Source: an uncultured Clostridiaceae bacterium
GTDB lineage: Bacteria > Bacillota > Clostridia > TANB77 > CAG-508
Length of the DNA stretch: 11,079 nucleotides
NCBI GenBank assembly: GCA_958402495.1
Contig: CATXTS010000059.1
Span: 1 to 11,079 of the forward strand
Direction of reading: 5' to 3'
Shown: piece by piece, positions 1 to 7,060 of the stretch
Numbering within the stretch: the stretch's first letter is position 1
Layout: each line of letters begins with the position of its first letter
Made by a program: the position numbers and the translations under genes
Notes under the pieces: model-generated
Told to the model about the DNA's origin: nothing
Seen by the model: only the letters and a program-made list of their open reading frames with translations
Database searches by the model: none

Positions 1-74
1 TATAATATAAATAAAATTATTATACTAACACCTAAAAAACAAATGAAACCATCCGTTTTTAAAAATTCTAACAT
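1..74 (-). CDS. N-terminus of a small membrane protein, truncated by the window edge; possibly DUF4446 family
   Basis: An ATG at 72-74 on the minus strand opens a frame with no stop to the window edge (24 codons visible). It is preceded by AGAAAGGA at 81-88, a good ribosome binding site with 6 nt spacing, which lies in the gap after the parB stop (19 nt between genes). The visible peptide starts MLEFLKTDGF and then becomes strongly hydrophobic (about residues 11-24, rich in I, L and F), as expected for an N-terminal membrane anchor. In many clostridia the gene right after parB encodes a DUF4446 protein with one N-terminal transmembrane helix, and this fragment fits that position and shape. 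The family assignment is inference from gene order, because no diagnostic domain is visible. Translational coupling with parB is likely. Confidence 0.65.
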   Translation of the reverse strand, partial: MLEFLKTDGFICFLGVSIIILFIL

Positions 75-93
75 ATATATTCCTTTCTTTTCT

Positions 94-969
94 TTATCCT
101 TTATTTATTAACTCTAAAATTCTTTCTAAATCATCATTAGAAGAATATTTAATAATGATTTTTCCACTTTTAACACCTGCATCTAGCTTTACTTTTGTTC
201 CAAAAAAGCCTTGGAATCTATCTTCTATGTCTTTATAAATAGCCTCATATTTTTTTCTATCTTCTTTTGTATTTTTCTTAACATTCTTATTATTTTTTAC
301 TTTTCTTTCAATATCTCTAACACTCTCTCCTGTTTCTATAATTCTTAATGCCATCTGATATTGTTTATCTGGGTCTTCTATTCCTAATAAAGACCTACAA
401 TGTCCTTCTGTTAATTTTCCTTCCATAGCTAAATCGATAACTCTTTGATCTAAATTTAAAATACGTAAACAATTGGTTACTGTGCTTCTATTCATTCCCA
501 TAATATCTGCTAATTCCTGTTGTTTTAATCCGTATTCATCAATTAATTGTCTAAAACCTCTTGCTTTTTCAATTGGGTTTAAATCTTCTCTTTGAATATT
601 TTCTATTAAAGCAATTTCTCTGTTTCTTCTTTCGTCCTCATTTCTAACAATACATGGCATTTCTGTTAAACCTGCTTTTTTAGAAGCTCTCCATCGTCTT
701 TCTCCAGCTACAATTTCATAATATCCCTCTTTTTTAGTAACAATGATAGGTTGTATAACACCATAAATTTTAATAGATTCTGCTAATTCTTCTATAGATT
801 CTTCATCAAATTTTCTTCTTGGTTGACTACGATTAGGTTCTATATCAATAATCTTTATTTTTTCGATAACTTCTCCTTCTTTTTTCTCTTCCTTCTTTAT
901 ATCTTCTACCATTGTTGTATCCCCAAATAAAGCTTCTAATCCTTTTCCTAAACCTGTATTCTTTGCCAT
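94..969 (-). CDS. parB: ParB/Spo0J chromosome-partitioning protein
   Basis: This is the centromere-binding CTPase that loads at parS sites near the origin, slides and spreads as a clamp, recruits SMC/condensin and stimulates the ParA ATPase. The 291 residues match the usual Spo0J length. The N-terminus has the family signature GLGKGLEALF (residues 6-15), thought to contact ParA. The CTP-binding ParB/Srx domain spans about 36-135, with GERRWRA at 89-95 and the second conserved box ENIQREDLNPIE at 123-134. A helix-turn-helix at about 148-172 (QQELADIMGMNRSTVTNCL) should read parS. A lysine-rich linker (about 220-240) leads to the C-terminal dimerisation domain. ATG is supported by AAAGGGG upstream. 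The gene lies 15 nt after parA and should be co-transcribed with it. Noc is a paralogue, but the position after parA and the Spo0J-type N-terminus favour ParB. Confidence 0.97.
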   Translation of the reverse strand: MAKNTGLGKGLEALFGDTTMVEDIKKEEKKEGEVIEKIKIIDIEPNRSQPRRKFDEESIEELAESIKIYGVIQPIIVTKKEGYYEIVAGERRWRASKKAGLTEMPCIVRNEDERRNREIALIENIQREDLNPIEKARGFRQLIDEYGLKQQELADIMGMNRSTVTNCLRILNLDQRVIDLAMEGKLTEGHCRSLLGIEDPDKQYQMALRIIETGESVRDIERKVKNNKNVKKNTKEDRKKYEAIYKDIEDRFQGFFGTKVKLDAGVKSGKIIIKYSSNDDLERILELINKG

Positions 970-984
970 TTTTCTATCCCCTTT

Positions 985-1776
985 CTATTCCTTCATATGT
1001 TTTGCTTTTTGCTCTTCTTCTATCTTTTTCATAAATTCTTTTGCAAACTTCTCATAAGACTTAGCTCCTTTTGACCTAGCATCATAAATAGTAATTGGTA
1101 AACCATAACTTGGTGCTTCACTTAATTTTACGTTTCTAGGAATTACTGTCTTATATACTTTATTTTCAAAATATTTATTAACTTCCTTTACAACTTGGTT
1201 TGATAAATTTGTCCTAATGTCAAACATTGTTAATAATGCCCCTTCTACTATTAACTCTGGGTTTAAATGTTTTTTAACTAAATTAATGGTATTTAACAAT
1301 TGTCCTAGCCCTTCTAATGCATAATATTCGCATTGTACAGGAATCAGAACACTATCTGAAGCTGTAAAAGCATTTAAAGTAACTAATCCTAAAGAAGGTG
1401 GACAATCTATAATTACATAATCATATTTGTCTTTTACGCAATCTAATTTTTCTTTTAATCTATGTTCTCTTGACATCATAGATACGAGTTCTACTTCAGC
1501 TCCTGCTAAATTCATATTAGATGGACACACCTCTAAATTTTTTATCATGGTAGGCTGTAATGTATTTTCTATTTCTACATCATTAATAATCACATCATAC
1601 ACAGAAAAGTTTACATCTTTATCAATACCCAATCCACTAGTAGCATTTCCCTGTGGGTCAGTATCTATCATTAAAACTTTTTTTCCTTTTTTAGCGAGTA
1701 TAGTACTTAAATTAACTGCGGTTGTAGTCTTTCCGACCCCACCCTTTTGATTTGCTATTGATACGATTTTTCCCAA
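985..1776 (-). CDS. parA: ParA/Soj chromosome-partitioning ATPase (TTG start)
   Basis: This is a deviant Walker-A ATPase that binds nucleoid DNA as an ATP dimer. It works with ParB in origin segregation and, in Bacillus, regulates DnaA. With the start chosen here it is 263 residues. The deviant Walker A motif KGGVGKTT is at 11-18, with the second signature DTDPQGN at 38-44 and Walker B VIIDCPPSLG near 120-130. The frame is open up to an ATG at 1789-1791, but that ATG overlaps the Shine-Dalgarno sequence GGAGGT (1784-1789) and would add an atypical MEVIF. The TTG at 1774-1776 lies 7 nt after GGAGGT and gives MGKIVSIANQKGG, the normal Soj N-terminus. It is the first gene of the parA-parB unit and has its own promoter. 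No MinD-type C-terminal amphipathic helix is obvious, and the pairing with ParB fits Soj. Confidence 0.96.
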   Translation of the reverse strand: MGKIVSIANQKGGVGKTTTAVNLSTILAKKGKKVLMIDTDPQGNATSGLGIDKDVNFSVYDVIINDVEIENTLQPTMIKNLEVCPSNMNLAGAEVELVSMMSREHRLKEKLDCVKDKYDYVIIDCPPSLGLVTLNAFTASDSVLIPVQCEYYALEGLGQLLNTINLVKKHLNPELIVEGALLTMFDIRTNLSNQVVKEVNKYFENKVYKTVIPRNVKLSEAPSYGLPITIYDARSKGAKSYEKFAKEFMKKIEEEQKAKHMKE

Positions 1777-1783
1777 AAAAATT

Positions 1784-1789
1784 ACCTCC
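1784..1789 (-). promoter_or_regulatory. parA ribosome binding site that decides the TTG start
   Basis: GGAGGT on the minus strand, 7 nt before TTG (1774-1776). The alternative ATG at 1789-1791 shares a base with this site and so cannot be served by it. Confidence 0.85.
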
Positions 1790-1812
1790 ATTACTAAAAA
1801 TTTAACATATTA

Positions 1813-1841
1813 ATCATATAAAAATATTTAGCATATGTCAA
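1813..1841 (-). promoter_or_regulatory. Sigma-A type promoter of parA-parB
   Basis: The -35 box TTGACA (1836-1841) is a perfect match and the -10 box TATGAT (1813-1818) matches 5 of 6, with a 17-bp spacer. Transcription should start near 1806, giving a leader of about 30 nt before the parA TTG. It lies just after the rsmG terminator, so the partition genes form their own unit. Confidence 0.85.
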
Positions 1842-1862
1842 TGAATTTTATAAAAATAATAC

Positions 1863-1898
1863 AAAAAAAGAAGTTATATTTTCTATATAACTTCTTTT
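1863..1898 (-). terminator. Intrinsic terminator after rsmG
   Basis: A perfect 14-bp inverted repeat, AAAAGAAGTTATAT (1866-1879) with its complement at 1885-1898, has a 5-nt loop. On the minus strand it runs into a stretch of seven T (1869 to 1863). It lies a few bases beyond the rsmG stop. The stem is AT-rich but long. The other strand also ends in a T-rich tract, though no plus-strand gene reads into it. Confidence 0.88.
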
Positions 1899-1901
1899 CT
1901 T

Positions 1902-2618
1902 TTAAATTAACGGTTCTTTTGCTGGAATACCAGCCTTTCTAGGATATTTTTCAGGTGTTTTTTTAACTTTTTCTATCATAATAATTGTTCTTTTTATATC
2001 TGTATCTGGCAAGGTAAATTCCTCTATTTTCTGCACCTTTCCACCTAATATGTATAAGCTTTTTTTCGCATTTTCTAACTCTTCTTTTACAACAGAACCT
2101 TTCATACAAATACATCTACCACCTATTTTTACAAGAGGTAATACATATTCTAATAAAACAGGTAAAGAGGCTACAGCTCTTGAAGTAGCTATATCATAAC
2201 TTTCTCTATATGTTTTAGCAAAATCCTCTACTCGGCTATGTACATTTTTAATATTGACTAAGTTTATATCTTTTTTTACTTCTTCTAAAAAGGTAATTCT
2301 TTTATTTAAAGAATCTACCAAAGTAAATTGGTTACCTAATTGCATAATAGCAAGTGGAATTCCAGGAAATCCCGCCCCAGTTCCTACATCTACAATGGTT
2401 TGATTATCTTTTATATATTTCTTTATAGTCATAGAATCTACAAAATGCTTATTAATAATCTCTTCTGGTGCTGTAATTGCTGTTAAATTCATCTTTTGAT
2501 TCCATTCTAATAGTAATTGCATATATACATATAATTGATTGGCTTCTTCTTCTAAAATATTTATACCAATTTTCTTTAATTTTTCAGCCATATCCTTATA
2601 AAAACTTACGAAATCCAT
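1902..2618 (-). CDS. rsmG: 16S rRNA (guanine-527-N7)-methyltransferase RsmG
   Basis: This enzyme methylates N7 of a guanosine in the 530 loop of 16S rRNA using S-adenosylmethionine; in several bacteria its loss gives low-level streptomycin resistance. The 238 residues fit the GidB family. An N-terminal helical region contains WNQKMNLTAIT (39-49) and NKHFVDS (56-62), both typical. The Rossmann methyltransferase core begins with the SAM-binding loop DVGTGAGFPGIPL (77-89). RAVASLP in the middle and the C-terminal PRKAGIPAKEPL are also family hallmarks. The start at 2616-2618 has AGAGAGGA upstream; a later Met at residue 10 has no comparable site. The gene follows mnmG by 15 nt and ends at a terminator, so it closes this operon. 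Confidence 0.97.
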   Translation of the reverse strand: MDFVSFYKDMAEKLKKIGINILEEEANQLYVYMQLLLEWNQKMNLTAITAPEEIINKHFVDSMTIKKYIKDNQTIVDVGTGAGFPGIPLAIMQLGNQFTLVDSLNKRITFLEEVKKDINLVNIKNVHSRVEDFAKTYRESYDIATSRAVASLPVLLEYVLPLVKIGGRCICMKGSVVKEELENAKKSLYILGGKVQKIEEFTLPDTDIKRTIIMIEKVKKTPEKYPRKAGIPAKEPLI

Positions 2619-2633
2619 ATATTTTCCTCTCTT

Positions 2634-4508
2634 CTAACTTTCTTTCGTCTCCATATAAATTAATAAAACAGAAATATCAGCAGGAGAAACACCTGATATT
2701 CTAGAAGCTTGACCAACAGAGGTTGGTTTTATTTTGTTCAATTTCTGTCTAGCCTCTAAACGTAATCCCTTTATTTGACTATAATCTATATCCTTTGGAA
2801 GTAATTTTTGTTCTAATTTCTTAAATTTCTCAACTTGCTGTTCTTGTAATTTAATATATCCCTCATATTTAATCTGTATTCCTACTTCTTGTTTAACTTG
2901 TTCTGGTAAATCTGGCCTATCTTCATCAATTTCATTTAAAATCTCATAATTTAATTCTGACCTTTTCATTAAATCCGCTAATATCACTCCTGTAGTAATT
3001 TCAGAAGATTTTTTATCTCTTAAAAAAGAATTTATTTTATCATTTGGCTTAATAATTGTACTTTTTACTCTTTCTATTTCTTGTAAAATTTGTTCTTTTT
3101 TCTTTAAAAATCGCTGATATCTTTCTTCAGAAATAAGACCTACTTCATAACCAATTTCTAATAAACGTAAATCTGCATTATCTTGTCTTAATAATAGCCT
3201 ATATTCTGCTCTAGAAGTCATCATTCTGTATGGCTCATTCGTTCCTTTTGTTACAATATCATCAATTAATACACCTATATAAGCTTGTGTACGATCTAAA
3301 ATAATTGGTTCTTTTCCTTGTAATTTTAAAGCGCTATTTATCCCTGCAATTAGTCCCTGGCAAGCAGCTTCCTCATATCCAGAAGTTCCATTTGTCTGTC
3401 CTGCAAAAAATAAACCATCTATTTTTTTAGACTCTAAAGACAATTTTAAGTCTGCTGGATTAATACAATCATATTCAATAGCATATGCCGGTCTAGTAAA
3501 TTCTGCATTCTCTAACCCTGGAATCGTCCTATACATAGCAATTTGCACGTCTTCTGGTAAAGAAGAACTCATACCTTGAATATACATTTCATCTGTATCA
3601 CGCCCTATTGGCTCTACAAAAATCTGATGTCTTTCCTTATCTGCAAATCTAACGACTTTATCTTCAATAGATGGACAATATCTAGGTCCAGTTCCCACAA
3701 TTTCTCCACCATATAAAGGAGACCTATGTAAATTCTGTCTGATAATCTCATGTGTTTTAGTATTTGTATAAGTTAAATAACAAGGTAATTGTTCCACATT
3801 TGAATCAATTTCATCTTCAAATGAAAAAGCCTCTGGATGTTTATCTCCTTCTTGAATTTCCATCTTTGAAAAATCAATACTATTTTTATTGATTCTAGCT
3901 GGCGTTCCAGTCTTAAATCTCAAGAGTTCAATTCCTTCTCTTTTAAAAGACTCTGATAGCCTATTGGCTGGAAAAACGCCATCTGGTCCACTTTCAAAAG
4001 ATGTTTCTCCAATATATATCTTTCCCTTTAAATAAGTACCTGTTGCCACAATCAAACTATCTATTTCATAAACAGCACCAATATTAGTCTCAATGCTTTT
4101 AATTCTCCCATCTTCTACAGAAAAATCTACAATCTCTGCCTGTTTTAAATATAAATTTGGTTGTTTTTCTAAGGTATGTTTCATCTCTGCTTGATATTTC
4201 TTTCTGTCTGCTTGAGCTCTTAAAGAGTAAACAGCAGGTCCTTTAGAAGTATTAAGCATCCTCAATTGCGTATAAGTTTTATCAATATTCTTCCCCATCT
4301 CACCTCCTAAACAATCAATTTCTCTTACTAAATGTCCTTTTGAACTTCCACCTATATGTGGATTACACGGCATGTTAGCCACTGCTTCTAAACTAATAGA
4401 AAATAGTAATGTCTTCATTCCCATTCTCGCAGCAGCAAGCGCAGCTTCACAACCAGCATGTCCCGCTCCAATAACTGCAATATCATATTTTCCTGCATTA
4501 TATTTCAT
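2634..4508 (-). CDS. mnmG: tRNA uridine-5-carboxymethylaminomethyl modification enzyme MnmG (GidA)
   Basis: This is the FAD-dependent partner of MnmE. Together they add the (carboxymethyl)aminomethyl group at C5 of wobble U34 in tRNAs reading two-codon boxes. The protein is full length at 624 residues. The FAD-binding motif VIGAGHAGCEAA spans 12-23. The conserved NMPCNPHIGGSSKGHL holds Cys48, and PRYCPSIEDK holds Cys278; these correspond to the two functional cysteines of the family. GTPARI (201-206) and the insertion domain follow. The C-terminal helical domain, with LRLEARQKL and ISGVSPADI, is the MnmE- and tRNA-contacting part. ATG at 4506-4508 is preceded by AAAGGAG. It is 15 nt from rsmG but separated from its partner mnmE by 358 bp, which is more than usual for this pair. 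Confidence 0.98.
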   Translation of the reverse strand: MKYNAGKYDIAVIGAGHAGCEAALAAARMGMKTLLFSISLEAVANMPCNPHIGGSSKGHLVREIDCLGGEMGKNIDKTYTQLRMLNTSKGPAVYSLRAQADRKKYQAEMKHTLEKQPNLYLKQAEIVDFSVEDGRIKSIETNIGAVYEIDSLIVATGTYLKGKIYIGETSFESGPDGVFPANRLSESFKREGIELLRFKTGTPARINKNSIDFSKMEIQEGDKHPEAFSFEDEIDSNVEQLPCYLTYTNTKTHEIIRQNLHRSPLYGGEIVGTGPRYCPSIEDKVVRFADKERHQIFVEPIGRDTDEMYIQGMSSSLPEDVQIAMYRTIPGLENAEFTRPAYAIEYDCINPADLKLSLESKKIDGLFFAGQTNGTSGYEEAACQGLIAGINSALKLQGKEPIILDRTQAYIGVLIDDIVTKGTNEPYRMMTSRAEYRLLLRQDNADLRLLEIGYEVGLISEERYQRFLKKKEQILQEIERVKSTIIKPNDKINSFLRDKKSSEITTGVILADLMKRSELNYEILNEIDEDRPDLPEQVKQEVGIQIKYEGYIKLQEQQVEKFKKLEQKLLPKDIDYSQIKGLRLEARQKLNKIKPTSVGQASRISGVSPADISVLLIYMETKES

Positions 4509-4866
4509 CGTTTTCTACTCCTTTTTGTTCGTTTTTTGTGAAACTTGAATCTATGTTCCAACTAACTTTTTGACATGAATTCTACGTTTTCCTCAATATA
4601 TCTATCATTTTTTATATAATGTTGTCTTTTTGTTTGCATTTACCATATTGATAAATGTTCGCCTCTATCCTTTCTTTCCCTTGTTACTCTAAGGATACCA
4701 ACTTTTATTTTTGTAATATATAAGTTTATTTTTACCTGATTAGTTATATATTATCTTTTTTCGTTTATTTGCTTCAAAATCAAAATATACGCATTTTATT
4801 TTTTAGATATAAGATTATATTCTTTCTTTATTATTATGTCTTATTTTTGATTCTCATGCGTTATTA
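4509..4866. other. 358-bp gene-free spacer between mnmE and mnmG
   Basis: I find no credible gene here. The only short minus-strand frame with a plausible upstream purine run is 13 codons long and resembles nothing I know. No clear intrinsic terminator follows mnmE. Three weak signals are visible: a candidate minus-strand promoter (4748-4777), a 7-bp inverted repeat TATCCTT/AAGGATA (4666-4672 and 4691-4697), and a parS-like sequence (4530-4545). The stretch is strongly AT-rich. It probably serves as the leader or promoter region of mnmG-rsmG. Confidence 0.6.
4748..4777 (-). promoter_or_regulatory. Weak candidate promoter for mnmG-rsmG
   Basis: TTGAAG (4772-4777) and TAATAT (4748-4753) are separated by 18 bp. 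Each matches the sigma-A consensus at only 4 of 6 positions, and such matches are common by chance in AT-rich DNA. The long spacer makes an internal promoter plausible. Treat as a candidate only. Confidence 0.25.
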
Positions 4867-6249
4867 TTATTTACCTAGACAGAATTTTGAGAAGATTTCT
4901 TGTATAATATCTTCTGATACATTTTGTCCTGTAATTTTTCCTAAATCTTCTAAAGTTTGTTTTATTGGAATTGAAATCATATCTACTGGTAAATTTTCTT
5001 TTATACTACTTATGGCTTGCTCCACATTTTCAATAGCATAATGAATTTGTGTTTTATGTCTTACATTCGTAATTATCATTTCTTGGTCTGTTTCTAAATT
5101 TCCCATTTGAAATAAAGATTCAATTTCTTGATACAATATATCAATGCCCTCCCCTTCTTTTGCGGATATCTTGATTATTTTCTTGTTTGTTTCTTTTAAT
5201 ATTTCATTATCTTCTAAATGACAATCCTCTAAATCCACTTTATTCAGTAATATAACTGCCTTTTTGTCTTTTATTAATGAAAGAATTTCTAAGTCTTCTC
5301 TTGTTATAGGCTTTGTATTATCAAAAATAGCTAAAATTAACTCTGCTTCGTTTACAACCTGTAAAGTTTTCTGGACACCTATTTCCTCAATTTTATCTTT
5401 AGTATCTCTAATACCTGCTGTATCTATTATTTTTAAAGGAATTCCTCGAATGCTGATAAATTCTTCGATGGTATCCCTTGTAGTTCCTTCTATATCACTC
5501 ACAATAGCTCTTTCTTCTTTCAATATGTAATTTAATAAAGACGATTTTCCGGCATTTGGCTTTCCAATAATTGCTGTTCTAATACCTTCTTTTAAAATCT
5601 TTCCTGTATGAAAACTATCTTCTAAATTTTCTAACTCTTGTTTTACCTGTAGCAAAATTTGCATAGCTTTTTGACTCGTCATTTCTTCTATGTCATATTC
5701 TGGATAATCAATAGAAGCTTCTATATCTGCCATCATATCTAATAATTGATGTCTAATCTCTCCTATTTTCTCAGATAAAAAACCTTGTAACTGTTGCATA
5801 GAAGCCTTTGCCTCTTTTTCTGTTTTACTATTAATCATGTCTATAATCGATTCTGCCTGTGATAAGTCCATCCTTCCATTTAAAAAAGCTCTTTTTGTAA
5901 ATTCTCCTGCCTCTGCCAAAATTGCACCATTTTCTAAACAAATTTGTAATATTCTTCTTTCTATCACCATTCCCCCATGAGAATTAATTTCACACATATC
6001 TTCTCTCGTATAACTCTTTGGATTTCTAAAAAAAGAAACTAAAACTTCGTCTACTTTTTCTCCTGTTTTAGGATTGATAATATAGCCATATTTTATCGTA
6101 TAGCCTTGTATATTTTCTATTTTTAATTTTTTATTTCCCTTTAATTGAAATATTTTTGAAATAATATCGAATGTTTTATCTCCACTCATTCGAATAATTC
6201 CAATTCCTCCATTTCCCACAGCCGTAGATATTGCAGCAATTGTTTCCAC
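4867..6249 (-). CDS. mnmE: tRNA modification GTPase MnmE (TrmE), GTG start
   Basis: This GTPase pairs with MnmG to modify wobble uridine 34, binding a folate cofactor and cycling through G-domain dimerisation. The 460 residues are full length. The N-terminal folate-binding domain (about 1-118) starts IAAISTAVGNGGIGIIRMSG. The helical domain flanks an inserted G domain with G1 GKPNAGKSS (229-237), G2 EGTTRDT (254-260), G3 DTAG (276-279) and G4 NKVD (336-339). The C-terminus is FCLGK, with the catalytic Cys457 of the family's C-(I/L/V)-G-K motif. The start codon is GTG (6247-6249), well placed after AAGGAGG; no in-frame ATG nearby has such a site. It lies 100 bp downstream of jag, across a structured spacer. 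Confidence 0.98.
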   Translation of the reverse strand: METIAAISTAVGNGGIGIIRMSGDKTFDIISKIFQLKGNKKLKIENIQGYTIKYGYIINPKTGEKVDEVLVSFFRNPKSYTREDMCEINSHGGMVIERRILQICLENGAILAEAGEFTKRAFLNGRMDLSQAESIIDMINSKTEKEAKASMQQLQGFLSEKIGEIRHQLLDMMADIEASIDYPEYDIEEMTSQKAMQILLQVKQELENLEDSFHTGKILKEGIRTAIIGKPNAGKSSLLNYILKEERAIVSDIEGTTRDTIEEFISIRGIPLKIIDTAGIRDTKDKIEEIGVQKTLQVVNEAELILAIFDNTKPITREDLEILSLIKDKKAVILLNKVDLEDCHLEDNEILKETNKKIIKISAKEGEGIDILYQEIESLFQMGNLETDQEMIITNVRHKTQIHYAIENVEQAISSIKENLPVDMISIPIKQTLEDLGKITGQNVSEDIIQEIFSKFCLGK

Positions 6250-6276
6250 TCTACTTCCTCCTTTTTTACAATTTTA

Positions 6277-6333
6277 AAGCCAAAGTTATAGAAATAGTTT
6301 AATATTTTTAAACTAAAATCTGAACTTTGACTT
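6277..6333. repeat. Nested inverted repeats between jag and mnmE
   Basis: The outer arms AAGCCAAAGTT (6277-6287) and AACTTTGACTT (6323-6333) are complementary at 10 of 11 positions. The inner arms TAGTTTAA (6295-6302) and TTAAACTA (6308-6315) are a perfect 8-bp match with a 5-nt loop. The right outer arm can instead fold locally: AAAATCTGAA (6316-6325) with TTCTGATTTT (6333-6342), 9 of 10 paired. In the jag-to-mnmE transcript this could be a weak terminator, processing site or leader. No good T-run follows, so I do not call a terminator. Confidence 0.5.
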
Positions 6334-6349
6334 CTGATTTTATATATAA

Positions 6350-7060
6350 TTATGCTTTTATTTTTTCGATAACAACTCTTCTATTTTCATTTTCTCCAAT
6401 ACTATAAGTTTGGATTTTATTGTTATCTTGTAACTTACTATGAATAATTTTTCTTTCATAGGCAGACATTGGTTCTAAAGTAACAGACTTTCCTGTTCTT
6501 AATACTGTTTTAGAAATTTTTTCTGCTAATTCCTCTAAACTTTTTTGCCTTTTTTGTCTATAATTTTCTATATCTAATATTAATTTTACTTTTTCACTTG
6601 CATTCTTATTAGCTACTGCTGATAGAATTGTTTGAAAAGCATTTAATGTATCTCCCCTATATCCAATTAAAATACCAGCAGCATTTCCTTTAATATCTAT
6701 AATAATGGTATAATCCTCTATTTTTACTTGATAGGTTAATTCTTCGCTTACTTTTGGTAAAAATTCTTGTAAAAAGCTATCTATTTCTTGCTTTGCTTGT
6801 TCTAACTCTTGAATATCTTTATCATATTCTCTCTTTTTTACATTCTCTATTTTAATTTCTTTTTTTACTGTTTTTAAATCTTCTTTTAAAGTTAACTCGA
6901 CTTTAACAATTCTAGGTGTTAATATACTAAAAAAACTTCTTTTATCTGGATTTTCTAATACTTTAATATCCACCTTGTCTCTTGTTACTTTTAATTGTTT
7001 TAATCCATTCTCAATTGCTTCATTTGTTGTTTTTCCTTCTGAAACAATACTATTTGGCAT
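6350..7060 (-). CDS. jag: Jag/KhpB RNA-binding protein (Jag_N, KH and R3H domains)
   Basis: This RNA-binding protein (also called KhpB or EloR) is linked in Firmicutes to cell elongation and division control and to post-transcriptional regulation. The 236 residues show three parts. An N-terminal Jag_N domain (about 1-52) begins EGKTTNEAIENGL. A charged linker (about 60-100) follows. The KH domain (about 105-165) holds the RNA-binding loop IGYRG (132-136). The C-terminal R3H domain has R203 and H207 in ERKIIH, followed by the basic NRRVVIEKIKA tail. ATG at 7058-7060 lies inside the end of yidC, an 11-nt overlap, with GGAGG in the yidC coding sequence as the ribosome binding site. Translation is therefore probably coupled to yidC, its usual partner. 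Confidence 0.96.
   Translation of the reverse strand: MPNSIVSEGKTTNEAIENGLKQLKVTRDKVDIKVLENPDKRSFFSILTPRIVKVELTLKEDLKTVKKEIKIENVKKREYDKDIQELEQAKQEIDSFLQEFLPKVSEELTYQVKIEDYTIIIDIKGNAAGILIGYRGDTLNAFQTILSAVANKNASEKVKLILDIENYRQKRQKSLEELAEKISKTVLRTGKSVTLEPMSAYERKIIHSKLQDNNKIQTYSIGENENRRVVIEKIKA

Noticed and set aside
1427..1750. Open frame on the plus strand inside parA
   Set aside because: Antisense shadow of a clearly conserved gene, with no ribosome binding site and no recognisable protein pattern. The same applies to the plus-strand frames at 2477-2704, 4769-5041, 5264-5530, 6982-7368 and 7953-8225, and to the minus-strand frames at 9885-10127 and 10707-10946.
3790..3805. parS-like sequence inside mnmG (TGTTCCAC...)
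   Set aside because: About 9 of 16 matches, within a conserved coding region, and weaker than the site at 4530.
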